From contig CABRFG010000012.1 in the NCBI GenBank assembly GCA_902470095.1, forward strand, positions 1-37,793: a stretch of 37,793 nucleotides of DNA, given 5' to 3'. Made by a program: the position numbers and the translations under genes. This DNA comes from an uncultured Collinsella sp. (lineage in GTDB: Bacteria; Actinomycetota; Coriobacteriia; Coriobacteriales; Coriobacteriaceae). Below the pieces are notes generated by a model. The model was not told the origin of the DNA. It worked only from the letters and a program-made list of their open reading frames with translations, and searched no databases. This document shows, one piece after another, positions 1 through 7,724 of the stretch (position 1 is the stretch's first letter; every line of letters begins with the position of its first letter).

Positions 1-86
1 CGGGATTGGTCAATCTCGGCCGACTATATTTGGCTAAAATAATCCGACGCTAACAAAGCGCGGGAATTGTTATAAAGGCAGGCAGA

Positions 87-111
87 AACCTGCTCTTATA
101 AAAAGCAGGTT
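87..111. other. 8-bp inverted repeat, possible hairpin
   Basis: AACCTGCT (87-94) and AGCAGGTT (104-111) form a perfect 8-bp stem with a 9-base loop. No clean T-tract follows on either strand, so calling it a terminator of a gene outside the window would be a guess. Apart from this hairpin and the terminator at 294-338, I see no supported feature in 1-514. Confidence 0.4.
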
Positions 112-293
112 ATGTTCTCAGCAAACTTTTGTTTTTTCGTCCTTCCATGGACACAGTGCTAGCTCTAGTTTTTGAAGCAATTAGCGGCGCCCCAAACAGC
201 GCAAGTGCCAGTAACACGAAAATCCACTGAAGCACGCAATTCGTTTAAGCACGTGACGGACGACGAAAGCGTGTACGCAGCCGCGAAATACAG

Positions 294-338
294 CAAAAAG
301 CCCCAATGTTTCGCTTGTATCAGAGGCGTCTGGGGCTT
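294..338 (-). terminator. Rho-independent terminator, minus strand
   Basis: Read on the minus strand, AAGCCCCA (complement of 331-338) pairs with TGGGGCTT (complement of 298-305) around a 25-base loop, and a run of T follows (complement of 294-299). It sits downstream of the minus-strand gene tail at 515-705 and probably served that gene before it was truncated. Confidence 0.55.
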
Positions 339-514
339 CATCGAAAGAGTAGCCTGGCTAACGCATTCAAGAAAAATAGAGCGTGGTCTTCATGAATCAA
401 ACGCCAGTATGCAACGCTCGCGCGCGTCTTTGAATCTTCTAATGAGCAAGAAGAGAGGGGTCTAGGAAAGACCTAATAGTTCTTGGAATCTGGGAATCGT
501 CGAACTCACCATCT

Positions 515-705
515 TTAAACAAGAGAATCATATAGCTTCTTATCGTTCTGTCTCGAAAAGATATGAGTGACCAGATGCACATCGTGGGCCTTTGAAATAC
601 AATCTTCGTCCCTTAAAGATTCAGCAACATAACAACCGCCCCAATCAAAAAAGCCGAGATAGCCCCGGCTGATAATCAAAGAGGCGGTTGGATTGGCAAC
701 ACCTA
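515..705 (-). pseudogene. C-terminal remnant of an unrecognised gene, cut by the IS
   Basis: About 62 codons are open on the minus strand to a TAA stop at 515-517, encoding a plausible protein tail that includes GYLGFFDWGGCYVAES and HDVHLVTHIFSRQ. Codon use is more AT-rich than in the neighbouring IS, as expected of ordinary host or accessory coding sequence. Upstream, the same frame runs into the transposase region, where it is only a shadow frame, so the 5' part of the gene appears to have been removed or displaced by the insertion. A minus-strand terminator at 294-338 follows the stop. I do not recognise the family, and the stretch could still be a chance open frame. Confidence 0.35.
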
Positions 706-1090
706 TTTGGACGATTCCGGGAGGGACAGCCCCGCCTCCCTGAACTCGACCGGCGACATGTAGCCCAGCGTCGAGTGGATCCTGAAATTGTTGCACCAGT
801 GCACGTAGTCCGAGAGTTTGACCCGGAGCTCGCGCGTCGTGCCGAACGTCTCGCGGTGGACGAGCTCGGCCTTCAGTATCCTGTTGGTCGACTCGTCGAC
901 GGCGTTGTCGTAGGGGCAGCCCATGGCCGACAGCGACCTCTCTATGCCGAAGGCCTCGAGCATCAGGTCGATCTCGGCGTTGTCGAACTCGCTGCCGCGG
1001 TCCGTGTGGAAGACCTCGATGTCCGAGATCGGGAAGGAGAGCGTCGCGAACGCCGACCTGACCAGCCGGGCGTCCTTTGTGTTCTGGTGG
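703..1090 (-). pseudogene. IS3-family transposase OrfB, C-terminal fragment
   Basis: This frame encodes about 128 residues of an integrase-core (rve, DDE) transposase. The second aspartate lies in VFHTDRGSEFDNAE and the catalytic glutamate in GCPYDNAVDESTNRILKAE, followed by the usual IS3 tail (NNFRIHSTLGYMSPVEF). The first 150 or so residues of the protein, including the first catalytic Asp, are absent. Its upstream end abuts, in a different frame, the OrfB fragment at 1086-1805. That fragment already carries all three acidic residues, so this is the tail of a second, different IS3-type element. The piece cannot encode an active enzyme. Confidence 0.8.
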
Positions 1091-1805
1091 CGAAGCTCCT
1101 GCGGTGGTACATTTCATTTTTCAGCGTCGCAAAGAACGACTCTGCGACGGCGTTGTCGTGGCAGTTGCCGGTACGGCTGCAAGAGAGGCGCACATGGTTG
1201 CCCCTGGCCCACTCAGCGAGCTTGCGGCTGGTGTACTGCGCCCCCTTGTCCGAGTGGAATATGGCGTTCTCTGCCACGTACCCGCGCGCACGCGCGCTCT
1301 CGAGGGCGCTGACGACGATATCGGCGGTCATGCGCTCGGACAGCGACCAGCCCACGAACATGCGGGTGTTCAGGTCGATCACCGTCGACAGGTAGAGCCA
1401 GCCCTGGCCGGTGCGCAGGTAGGTGATGTCGCCGACGAGCTTGTAGGTGGGCACCGGGCTCGTGAAGTCCCGCCTGATCAGGTCGGGCCTTGGCGTGGCG
1501 TCCCTGTCGGGGACCGTCGTCCTCTTCGACTTGTACGGCGTGCAGCCGCGGATCCCCAGCTCGCGCATGCACTTGCGCACACGGTACAGCGTGATGCCGC
1601 GCAGGCCGTCGGGCAGGAAGCACTTCACGAACCGCGCGCCGAAGCGCCTGTCGGACTCGAGCCACACGCGCCGCACGGCGTCGCGCGCCTCGGACCAGTC
1701 GTCGACGGGGCAGCCGTTGGAAACCCAGCTGCAGTGGCCCGACCGGCTCACCCCCAGCACCTTGGCCATCATCGCCACCGTGAAGTTGCCCTTCTCCGCC
1801 TCCAT
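1086..1805 (-). pseudogene. IS3-family transposase OrfB, lacking its C-terminus
   Basis: About 240 residues from an ATG at 1805 match the IS3 OrfB plan. An N-terminal HTH_21-like part (VAMMAKVLGVSRSGHCSW) is followed by the rve/DDE core, with D in LVGDITYLRTG, D in IFHSDKGAQYTS and E in CHDNAVAESFFATLKNE. After the segment HRRSFAT the expected last 40 or so residues (the region ending in a HSALGY-type motif) are missing. The sequence jumps to another frame that belongs to a different IS3 transposase. The OrfB frame is also open upstream of this ATG (residues LARYRL), as expected if OrfA-OrfB fusion by frameshifting is the native mode of expression. The gene is broken. Confidence 0.85.
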
Positions 1806-1819
1806 GAGCCTGTACCTGG

Positions 1820-2106
1820 CTAGAGTGCCTGCTCTTTGGCGAAGAAGGCCGCGGCTTTTTTAGGAACGCATTCTCCGCCTCGAGCTCGCGTATGCGCTTC
1901 CTCGCCTCGCGAAGCTCGCGCTCCTCGGCCCTCGGGTCGGGCTCGCCCCCCAACTCGCGCTTGCGCTTGAGCACCCAGTCGTTCACCGTCTTGGGGTTGA
2001 GCCCGAGCTCCCCGCAGACCTGGGTTATGGGGCGCCCCGTGGAGATGACGTAGTCGGCTGTCTCCCGCCTGAACTCGTCGGTGTACTTCTTCTGATTGGC
2101 GACCAT
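1820..2106 (-). pseudogene. IS3-family transposase OrfA, frameshifted
   Basis: Starting at ATG 2106, preceded by a GGAAGG ribosome-binding site, the frame gives a classic IS3 OrfA. It has an HTH_Tnp_1 helix-turn-helix (YTDEFRRETADYV, ITQVCGELGLNPKTVNDWV) and then a leucine-zipper-like coiled coil (LREARKRIRELEAENAFLKK). At the A-run complementary to 1856-1861 the frame goes wrong. The family-like ending KKAAAFFAKEQAL with a stop at 1820-1822 lies in the minus-one frame. With seven A instead of six, OrfA would end normally and OrfB would sit in the canonical minus-one frame. I infer a single-base loss in the slippery run, or a read error in a homopolymer. Confidence 0.8.
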
Positions 2107-2145
2107 GAGGCAATCCTTCCGTCCATCGGCTTGTATGCAGTCTAG

Positions 2146-2370
2146 GGCATCGCGGCCACACGATCCCTCCAGCCCGCGTGTCCGAAAAAACGATACAGGT
2201 CAGAGGTCGCCCCCGCGGCGCGGCGCCACGCGACGAAGTGCAACCGCAGGCTGATCGACCGCAGGGAGGCCATGGCCGCCGCCGGCAAGAGGCCGTGCAT
2301 GGCCAACTGCGCCACGGCGCGCGAGATGGCGTGCTGGGTGTGGGCCATAGCCGGGATGGCGGCGGCGTAG
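2146..2370 (+). pseudogene. Transposase C-terminal remnant, possibly IS110-like
   Basis: The plus-strand frame from 2146 to the TAG at 2368-2370 reads as a basic, Arg-rich tail containing HATKCNRRLIDRREAMAA and ANCATAREMACWVWAIA. Tails of this kind occur in some actinobacterial IS110-type transposases, but that assignment is from memory and tentative. A stop at 2143-2145 and the adjoining IS3 block cut off everything upstream, so no catalytic domain is present. Other frames here (a minus-strand frame over 2142-2681 and two more) are low-complexity shadows. The stretch 2371-2620 is GC-rich and shows nothing I can identify. Confidence 0.4.
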
Positions 2371-2624
2371 CGCGCCGCCGCCCCCGGACACGGGTTCCGA
2401 CCCCGGCGCGCGCCGCGCTCGAGGCCGTTGGGAGGCCACTCGAGTCCCTTTTCTGGGCGGCGGGAGACCGCCATGCCCGCATAAAGACTCCGATTTCGCC
2501 GCGAGGCCCCCAGCCGTAGCAACGAAATGCGCAGCCGAGAAGGCCACGCGCGGATATTAGAATGCCGAACGTGCGTCGAGCAGACACGCCCTCCAGCGGC
2601 GCGGTCGCAGGGTGAAGATAGGTA

Positions 2625-2669
2625 GGCCCGGCCGTGCGCGGTAGCTCCGCGGGCGGCCGGGCCGGTTTT
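2625..2669. terminator. Very stable GC hairpin, likely terminator
   Basis: GGCCCGGCCG (2625-2634) pairs with CGGCCGGGCC (2654-2663). Inside it CGCGG (2637-2641) pairs with CCGCG (2647-2651) around the loop TAGCT. GGTTTT follows on the plus strand, so it could terminate plus-strand transcription out of the transposase remnant. Confidence 0.5.
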
Positions 2670-2696
2670 GCCTCTTGGCAATGTTCAACTCATATT

Positions 2697-2728
2697 AAAA
2701 GGGAGGAGTCGACTGATCGGCCCCTCCC
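2697..2728 (-). terminator. Rho-independent terminator of the Abi_2 gene
   Basis: On the minus strand GGGAGG (complement of 2723-2728) pairs with CCTCCC (complement of 2701-2706), and TTTT follows (complement of 2697-2700). It lies about 50 bases past the stop of the 2778-3779 gene. A small second hairpin, ACGGCG-TTT-CGCCGT, sits between at about 2729-2743. Confidence 0.6.
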
Positions 2729-2777
2729 ACGGCGTTTCGCCGTTTCTCTCTGCACATATTAGCACACGGAAGGAACG

Positions 2778-3779
2778 TCACCGCTTGCGCCCGTAGCCAT
2801 CGATGAACCCCTCAATAAATCCGTATTTCTGCCGGTCACCGCTTCCGACGATCATCATGTACGTATCAACCCCGACAGCGCTCTCGAGCTTCTCGAGCTC
2901 CCGCAGGCATTTCCGAAGAAAATCTCTGGAACGCTTCTTCTGATGCGTTAGCAAGGTCAATAGGTAGGCCAGGAGAACGATGTAGTCGATTATGGAATTG
3001 AAATTCAACCTGTACCCGATAGAAAGATCCTCATCGAGAAGCTCGCCAACCGCGGCCAGGTTTCTGTCGGTCTTGGGATACTTAACCGATTGGCTGAACC
3101 TCGAATCAAATACCGCCCCGTTATGGGCGACCGCGTTCCTTAAGGGACGAATCGTCTCGACGATGTTGATGACGATGCCGGGGTTCGCATGTAAGAGACC
3201 TAGGTCGCTTGCGATATCGGCGAGGATTTCATCGGGAAGGCTTCTGCATACGCTTGTGAGATCGCCGAGGGTCATCACCTCGAAAATGCTCCAAACGGGC
3301 GCGTCATCGTCGCGATCGACATAATGCTTCACGAGATCGTTTTTGTAACTCCGTCTCACGATGTTCTGAAGCTGGCTCTTGAGCTTGAGCTTTTCCCCCA
3401 TCTGCCCGTTCACGACCCTTCCGTTGACATCCCTGCATGTCCGGAGGCCGCGCTTTAAGAAGGTCGCCAGCCCGGGGTCCTCTATGTTCTCAAGTATTCT
3501 GGCCAAGACTATGTTTTTAACCGCCGTTTCGATGAACATTATCTCCGGGTAGATTGCAGCCTTGATGGCGGAATCGAACCCGTATATGTCCATGAGTGCA
3601 TCGAACGAAGGGAGGGGGAGCGCATTTTTGGGCTTTCGGACAAACCGGAAGCCTTTATAGCCATGGAAATAGCCCATGTTTCTCAGCAGTATCTTTCTGT
3701 CGCTCCCCCGCAAATCCTCCATACCGTGATTCGTCCTCATGTGCTTCATAAGGGAATTGATGCTCATGCCCTTCTTCAT
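2778..3779 (-). CDS. Abi_2 (AbiD/AbiF-type) abortive-infection HEPN protein
   Basis: This is a 333-residue protein starting at ATG 3779, with GGGAGG five bases upstream. The layout matches the Abi_2 family of phage abortive-infection proteins. An N-terminal part (KHMRTNHG, then LLRNMGYFHGYKGFRF at 31-46) is followed by a helical core with the family-like PVWSIFEVMTLGDLTSV (161-177). A HEPN ribonuclease signature R-x4-H follows at R214 to H219 within RPLRNAVAHNGAVFDSRF. HEPN proteins of this group are thought to cleave RNA upon phage infection and arrest the host; that is family knowledge, not shown here. No antitoxin or partner gene is adjacent, and the gene has its own terminator, so it looks like a stand-alone defence gene. 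It is intact although IS debris lies on both sides. Confidence 0.8.
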   Translation of the reverse strand: MKKGMSINSLMKHMRTNHGMEDLRGSDRKILLRNMGYFHGYKGFRFVRKPKNALPLPSFDALMDIYGFDSAIKAAIYPEIMFIETAVKNIVLARILENIEDPGLATFLKRGLRTCRDVNGRVVNGQMGEKLKLKSQLQNIVRRSYKNDLVKHYVDRDDDAPVWSIFEVMTLGDLTSVCRSLPDEILADIASDLGLLHANPGIVINIVETIRPLRNAVAHNGAVFDSRFSQSVKYPKTDRNLAAVGELLDEDLSIGYRLNFNSIIDYIVLLAYLLTLLTHQKKRSRDFLRKCLRELEKLESAVGVDTYMMIVGSGDRQKYGFIEGFIDGYGRKR

Positions 3780-3903
3780 CGAACCTCCCTTGGCCTCCTT
3801 CTAGGAAATTATATCCCAGCCCGCCTCGACGGGGCGAGTCTGTCGTTGGCGCCGGCCTATTTGTGTTTGTTAACGTCGTGATTGCGGGTTTGATCACATC
3901 CGA

Positions 3904-3944
3904 TTTTCAGAATTGAGCACGATAGTTTTTCGGTTTTGAGCACG
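3904..3944 (+). repeat. Two direct repeats resembling an IS21-type terminus
   Basis: TTTTCAGAATTGAGCACG (3904-3921) and TTTTCGGTTTTGAGCACG (3927-3944) match at 15 of 18 positions, with starts 23 bases apart. Multiple short terminal repeats are typical of IS21-family ends, and an istB-like remnant begins 73 bases further on. I infer that this is the surviving end of an IS21-like element that lost istA. Confidence 0.45.
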
Positions 3945-4016
3945 GCCACGCCGACCAGACCGCATGCCTTAACGTTGTCGGTGCGTCGTATCGGCAACGA
4001 GCAAAGGCAGGAGGGA

Positions 4017-4310
4017 ATGATCGACGTGGACAAGATAGAGGACGCAGGTGGCGGGCTGCAGGGCCATGCTCGAGGCCGAGCTCGCGCACAGGGACGCGAC
4101 CAGAAGGGCACGGCTGCTCAGGCAGGCGAGGCTCCCCGTGCACAAGTCGGCCGAGGGGTTCGACTGGTCGCACGTGCGGTTCTCCGAGGGCTGGGGCCGC
4201 GACGACATGCTTTCGCTGGGCTTCGTCGGCGCCCGCGAGGACCTCGTGTTCTTCGGCAAGACCGGCAGGGGCAAGACCCACATGGCCGTGGCCCTGGCGA
4301 TGCGCACGGC
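4017..4310 (+). pseudogene. istB-like transposition helper ATPase, 5' fragment
   Basis: From an ATG at 4017 behind a GGAGGG site the frame reads MIDVDKIEDA. After an apparent internal deletion and frame change near 4050 it continues in another frame as RAMLEAELAHRDATRRARL and FDWSHVRFSEGWG, reaching the P-loop FFGKTGRGKTHMAVALAM. That is the N-terminal half of an IstB/DnaC-like AAA+ ATPase, the helper subunit of IS21-family transposition. The homology stops near 4305, where the sequence becomes the reverse complement of another IstB copy. Walker B and the C-terminal half are missing, and no istA is present upstream. Confidence 0.75.
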
Positions 4311-4680
4311 CGCCGCCATCTGGTCGTCGCCGAACACCGCGCCCCACCGGCTGAACTCCAGGTTCGTGGTGATGACCACCGACTGCCGCTCGTAGGCGTC
4401 GGCGAACACCTAGAAGAGCGCGCGCGCCGTCGAGATCCAGCGGCAGGAAGCCGAGCTCGTCGATGACGAGCAGCCTAGCGCAGCCGATGAGCGCGGCCTC
4501 ACGGTCAAGGCGCCCCTCGTCGCGGGCGCGCCGCAGCCGCATGACGAGCGATGACGCGGTGAAGAAGCGGGCCTCCATCCTCCGCTCGCACGCCAGCATG
4601 CACAGCGCCGAGGCCATGTGCGTCTTGCCGGTGCTGACGTCCCCCACCAGCACGAGGTCCTCGCAGAAACCAGTTTCATG
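4303..4680 (-). pseudogene. istB-like ATPase, internal and 3' fragment, nonsense-mutated
   Basis: On the minus strand the frame reads LVLVGDVSTGKTHMASALC (Walker A), FFTASSLVMRLRRARDEGRLD, and LLVIDELGFLPLDLDGARALF (Walker B). An in-frame TAG then interrupts it, and VFADAYERQSVVITTNLEFS and WGAVFGDDQMAAAV follow. This is the middle and part of the C-terminal half of an IstB-like AAA+ ATPase. The stop probably replaced a CAG glutamine codon, since this family usually reads LFQV or LYQV here. The fragment meets the plus-strand istB fragment near 4305. Both carry a Walker A motif, so the two come from separate copies rather than one inverted gene. Confidence 0.75.
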
Positions 4681-4698
4681 GAGCGTTTCATTGAAAAT

Positions 4699-4744
4699 CC
4701 CCCTAATCTAGCAACGGTTTAAAGTCTACTAGATTGGGGGGGGG
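4699..4744. repeat. Inverted repeat with G9 run
   Basis: CCCCC-T-AATCTAG (4699-4711) pairs with CTAGATT-GGGGG (4729-4740), with one bulged T and a 17-base loop. The right arm runs into nine consecutive G (4736-4744). It lies between the istB fragment and the next remnant and may be an end of a lost element. I see nothing else in 4745-4796. Confidence 0.4.
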
Positions 4745-4796
4745 ACGCGAGCCAAGTCGACAAAGGCAGTTAACCGGCGGCTATTCATGCCTCGAT

Positions 4797-5225
4797 TTAG
4801 AACCGCTCGAGAATCTCCGCAGCATTCTCTCGCAGATAGATATCTAGGTCCGGCACGGCAAACTGCACGTAGCCCCTCTGTGGTGCCTGAATAACCTCTC
4901 TTTGTAGCAATTTGGCCCTAATAGAGCTGATCTCATTGGTCTTTTTACCCATGCGCTTAGCAATCTCGGCTGATTTGGACTGTTGTTTATCCTCGCACAT
5001 CGCCAAAAGGTATTTGATATCGTTAAGTCCCAGTCCAGAAATCGCGGGCTCGTGAACAACATCGTGAAAACGAGCCTCTGCCAGCGCAATGCCTTCGGTG
5101 ACATCGTGTTCGCTCACAATGGCACTTTTGGCACGATGCAAGTTGGCGCGCTGCCAAATGGAGTAACCGACCATTTGCACCAGATAGGCATAGCCCTTAG
5201 TGGTCTTAGCGGTTCTCGACAGCAG
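4797..5225 (-). pseudogene. AAA-type ATP-binding protein, C-terminal remnant
   Basis: About 143 codons are open from just below an in-frame TAA (5226-5228) to the stop at 4797-4799. The encoded segment matches the C-terminal part of AAA/Orc1-like bacterial ATP-binding proteins. It begins with a helix KGYAYLVQMVGYSIW, continues through LGLNDIKYLLAMCEDKQQ and a winged-helix part (SAEIAKRMGKKTNEISSIRAKLLQREVI), and ends with a small beta hairpin and FAVPDLDIYLREN. The ATPase domain with Walker motifs is entirely missing. The 5' edge lies 13 bases from the end of the glycosyltransferase gene, so a deletion or rearrangement probably joined the two. The remnant is not expected to be functional. Confidence 0.6.
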
Positions 5226-5237
5226 TTAAACCATTGT

Positions 5238-7724
5238 CTAAAGCGAGAAATACTCACTCTCGGCAGATAAGTTAGGCCCCAACCACGGATCACCCGTCAA
5301 GAAAAACTCCGGCCAGCGCTGCATAAACAGTGCCTGCTCGCGCTTCCAGCGGCGCAGCTTTTCCTCGTTGGCCTCTTCCCTGCCGCGCGAGGTGAACTCG
5401 TAGTGATACAGCTCGGCATAGGGCGTAAAGATGGTGCGGTAGCCCGCCTCCCACACACGAAGGCAAAAGTCCGCGTCGTTGAAGCCGACGGCGAATTCCT
5501 CGTCGTAGCCTCCGACCCGCTCAAATACGTCGCGTCGGACCATCTGACAGGCACCTGTTACGGCGCTAAAGCTGCCCGGTCGTACGGCACGAGCAAGATA
5601 GCCCTCGCGCTTTGCCGAGAAGTCCTGGTTGGCATGGGCAAGTGCGCCGCGCACCCCAACCACAATGCCGGCATGCTGCACCAGATGATCGGCAAAGTAG
5701 AGTTTGGCGCCCACCACGCCCGCATCGGGACGCTGCAGATAACCCATCATCTCTTCGATAAAGTCGGGGCTTATGACCTCGGTATCGTTGTTGAGCAGCA
5801 GCAGATAGTCGCCCTTGGCATGCTCCACGCCAAAGTTAATGATCTGGGAGTAATTGAACTCGCCCGGCCAGTACACAACGCGCGCGCTACCTTTGCCCTC
5901 AGATGCCGCGACCACGCGCTCCGGCAGGGTTTCGTAATACGCAAACGTCTCCGGGGCTTCGCTGTTGTTCTCCACCAAGACGATCTCGTAGTTGGCATAC
6001 GTGGCCTTCTGGGCGATCGACATCGCACAAGCATCGAGCGTCTCAACATGGTCCTTGGTGGGAATCACAATGCTCACCAGTGGCGCAGGCTCCGGCAGCG
6101 CATAGCGCATGCGGTAGACAAACGGCGTCTCGGTCTCCTCGACCGTTCCGTGAACGCCCAGCGAGTCAAAGTGGCGCTGCAGAGCCAGGCGCCCGGCCTC
6201 GATGGCATACGGTTTGCTGTCGGCGGATCCGTCGGCGGTCGATCCCGGATGAACGCGCCAGTGATACAGCACGTGCGCAACATGCTCAAACCGCGCGTCC
6301 GCCGAAAGGCAGCGAAGCGTCAGGTCGTAGTCCTGGGCACCCGCAACGTCTTCTGGGGACGTGCCGATACGATCGATAAGCGTCTTCTCCACCATCAGGA
6401 AATGCGTCACGCAGTTATGGCTATAGAGCAGGTCGACGTTGAGTTTGGTCTTAAAGACCGGCTGGCCCCACTCCCCCGTTTTCTGGAACATGTCCTCGTC
6501 GCAGAATAGGACCTGGGGACGCTCGTCCTCGGCCGCCTTATTCAGCGCGGAAACATAGTGGAATAACGCGTCCGGCTCCAGAATGTCATCGTGGTCCAAG
6601 AACGCGATGTAGTCGCCCATCGCTTGCTCAATACCTGCGTTGGTGTTGACCACAATGCCGCCGTTGCCGGGCAGCCCAATGCGACGAACGCGCTCGTCGT
6701 GGGTGCCTGCCGCAAGGTCGGCAACCGCATCCCATTCAGGTGAGGCATCCATAAGGAGCAATTCCCAGTTGTCATAGCTCTGGGCTAGCACCGAGTCCAG
6801 TAGCTCGCGCAGGTAGACCCGATCAGTCTTGTAGCACGGCACCACAATGCTCACGAGCGGCCTATAGGCAAAGGCCGCCGAAGCGACACGCTGGCACGCC
6901 AGATCGCCCGGCTTTGCGCGATGCTGCTCAAACCAACGTCGATAAGCTGCGTCGTCAGCGCGTGCATCCTTCATGCGGTTCCAGCTGTCGTCGACCATGC
7001 CGTTGTACAGGCGACCATCCATGGCGCAAAACCCGCTCTGGATCTGCTCCGTAGGATCGCTCACAATCGAGACAAAATCTCGTATATCCCGAGGCATCTC
7101 AACGCTCAGATACGTTTTATTGACGCGGCATCCGTTGCACTGCGGTACATCGACCTGCGATTCAAACACATGCATGGTGGCATCGATGGCGTTCATATGC
7201 GTATCGAAGACCTGGAGCTCAGGTGCGCACTGGGGGTCTCCCACCCACGTAACCTCATAGCGCCACACCGCGCCGGCGTCTGCCGGTAAATAACGAACGG
7301 CATCGATCTCATAGCGACCGCAGCACTCGCCGCGCTGTGCATCGCGAACGAGCGCGCACATCGCAGCCTTTGCTTTGTAGTTAATCTTGGATTCCAGCTT
7401 GGCCACGCGGCTATCGAGGCGAATGGAGCCCAACCTTTGACCACCGGATGCAAAGACGACATCCATCGACGAGCCATCCAAAAACGGAAGCACCAAGACG
7501 GCGAGCTCGCGCTCGTAATCGGAAACGGAAGGGCAAAGCGCCAGCACACGGTCATGATCGACCGGGAGCACCAGCGACGGCACACAAGAACCGCTCGTCG
7601 TCGCGCGGGCAAACGCTTGAGAACCCTCCCGCTCAATAAGCGCGGCGACATCCTGACCGGCAAAACGAAGCAGCACAAAAAGACGGCCCTGACTGCGGCA
7701 AAGTGCCAAACGCTTGATACTCAT
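5238..7724 (-). CDS. Tandem-domain family 2 glycosyltransferase (828 aa)
   Basis: This large cytoplasmic enzyme of cell-surface polysaccharide synthesis has two GT2 (GT-A fold) domains. Residues 1-285 form a mixed alpha/beta N-terminal region that I do not recognise. Domain 1 starts at PLVSIVVPCYKT (289-300) and has its metal-binding FLDHDD at 375-380. Domain 2 starts at PLVSIVIPTKDH (548-559) and has LLLLNNDTE at 641-649, with GFNDADFCLRVWEAGYR further on. Two-domain GT2 proteins of this type often add rhamnose or other sugars to O-antigen-like or wall polysaccharides; the donor cannot be read from sequence. It is the last gene of a five-gene minus-strand cluster, and its ATG directly abuts the stop of the gene before it (7725-7727), which implies translational coupling. 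Confidence 0.85.
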   Translation of the reverse strand: MSIKRLALCRSQGRLFVLLRFAGQDVAALIEREGSQAFARATTSGSCVPSLVLPVDHDRVLALCPSVSDYERELAVLVLPFLDGSSMDVVFASGGQRLGSIRLDSRVAKLESKINYKAKAAMCALVRDAQRGECCGRYEIDAVRYLPADAGAVWRYEVTWVGDPQCAPELQVFDTHMNAIDATMHVFESQVDVPQCNGCRVNKTYLSVEMPRDIRDFVSIVSDPTEQIQSGFCAMDGRLYNGMVDDSWNRMKDARADDAAYRRWFEQHRAKPGDLACQRVASAAFAYRPLVSIVVPCYKTDRVYLRELLDSVLAQSYDNWELLLMDASPEWDAVADLAAGTHDERVRRIGLPGNGGIVVNTNAGIEQAMGDYIAFLDHDDILEPDALFHYVSALNKAAEDERPQVLFCDEDMFQKTGEWGQPVFKTKLNVDLLYSHNCVTHFLMVEKTLIDRIGTSPEDVAGAQDYDLTLRCLSADARFEHVAHVLYHWRVHPGSTADGSADSKPYAIEAGRLALQRHFDSLGVHGTVEETETPFVYRMRYALPEPAPLVSIVIPTKDHVETLDACAMSIAQKATYANYEIVLVENNSEAPETFAYYETLPERVVAASEGKGSARVVYWPGEFNYSQIINFGVEHAKGDYLLLLNNDTEVISPDFIEEMMGYLQRPDAGVVGAKLYFADHLVQHAGIVVGVRGALAHANQDFSAKREGYLARAVRPGSFSAVTGACQMVRRDVFERVGGYDEEFAVGFNDADFCLRVWEAGYRTIFTPYAELYHYEFTSRGREEANEEKLRRWKREQALFMQRWPEFFLTGDPWLGPNLSAESEYFSL

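Larger units (their letters stand above)
703..2106 (-). mobile_element. Chimeric, decayed IS3-family insertion sequence
   Basis: The block combines OrfA (1820-2106), most of OrfB (1086-1805) and the OrfB tail of a second IS3-type element (703-1090), all on the minus strand. I could not identify terminal inverted repeats or a target-site duplication with confidence, so these limits are those of the coding remnants. The AT-rich gene tail at 515-705 abuts its left side directly. Confidence 0.75.

Noticed and set aside
172..465. Plus-strand 97-codon frame from a TTG
   Set aside because: It lies across a minus-strand terminator (294-338), has no clear ribosome-binding site and resembles no family I know, so I treat it as chance.
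2142..2681. A 179-codon minus-strand frame before the Abi_2 gene
   Set aside because: It is antisense to the transposase remnant and to the GC hairpin, with Arg/Ala-rich low-complexity sequence.
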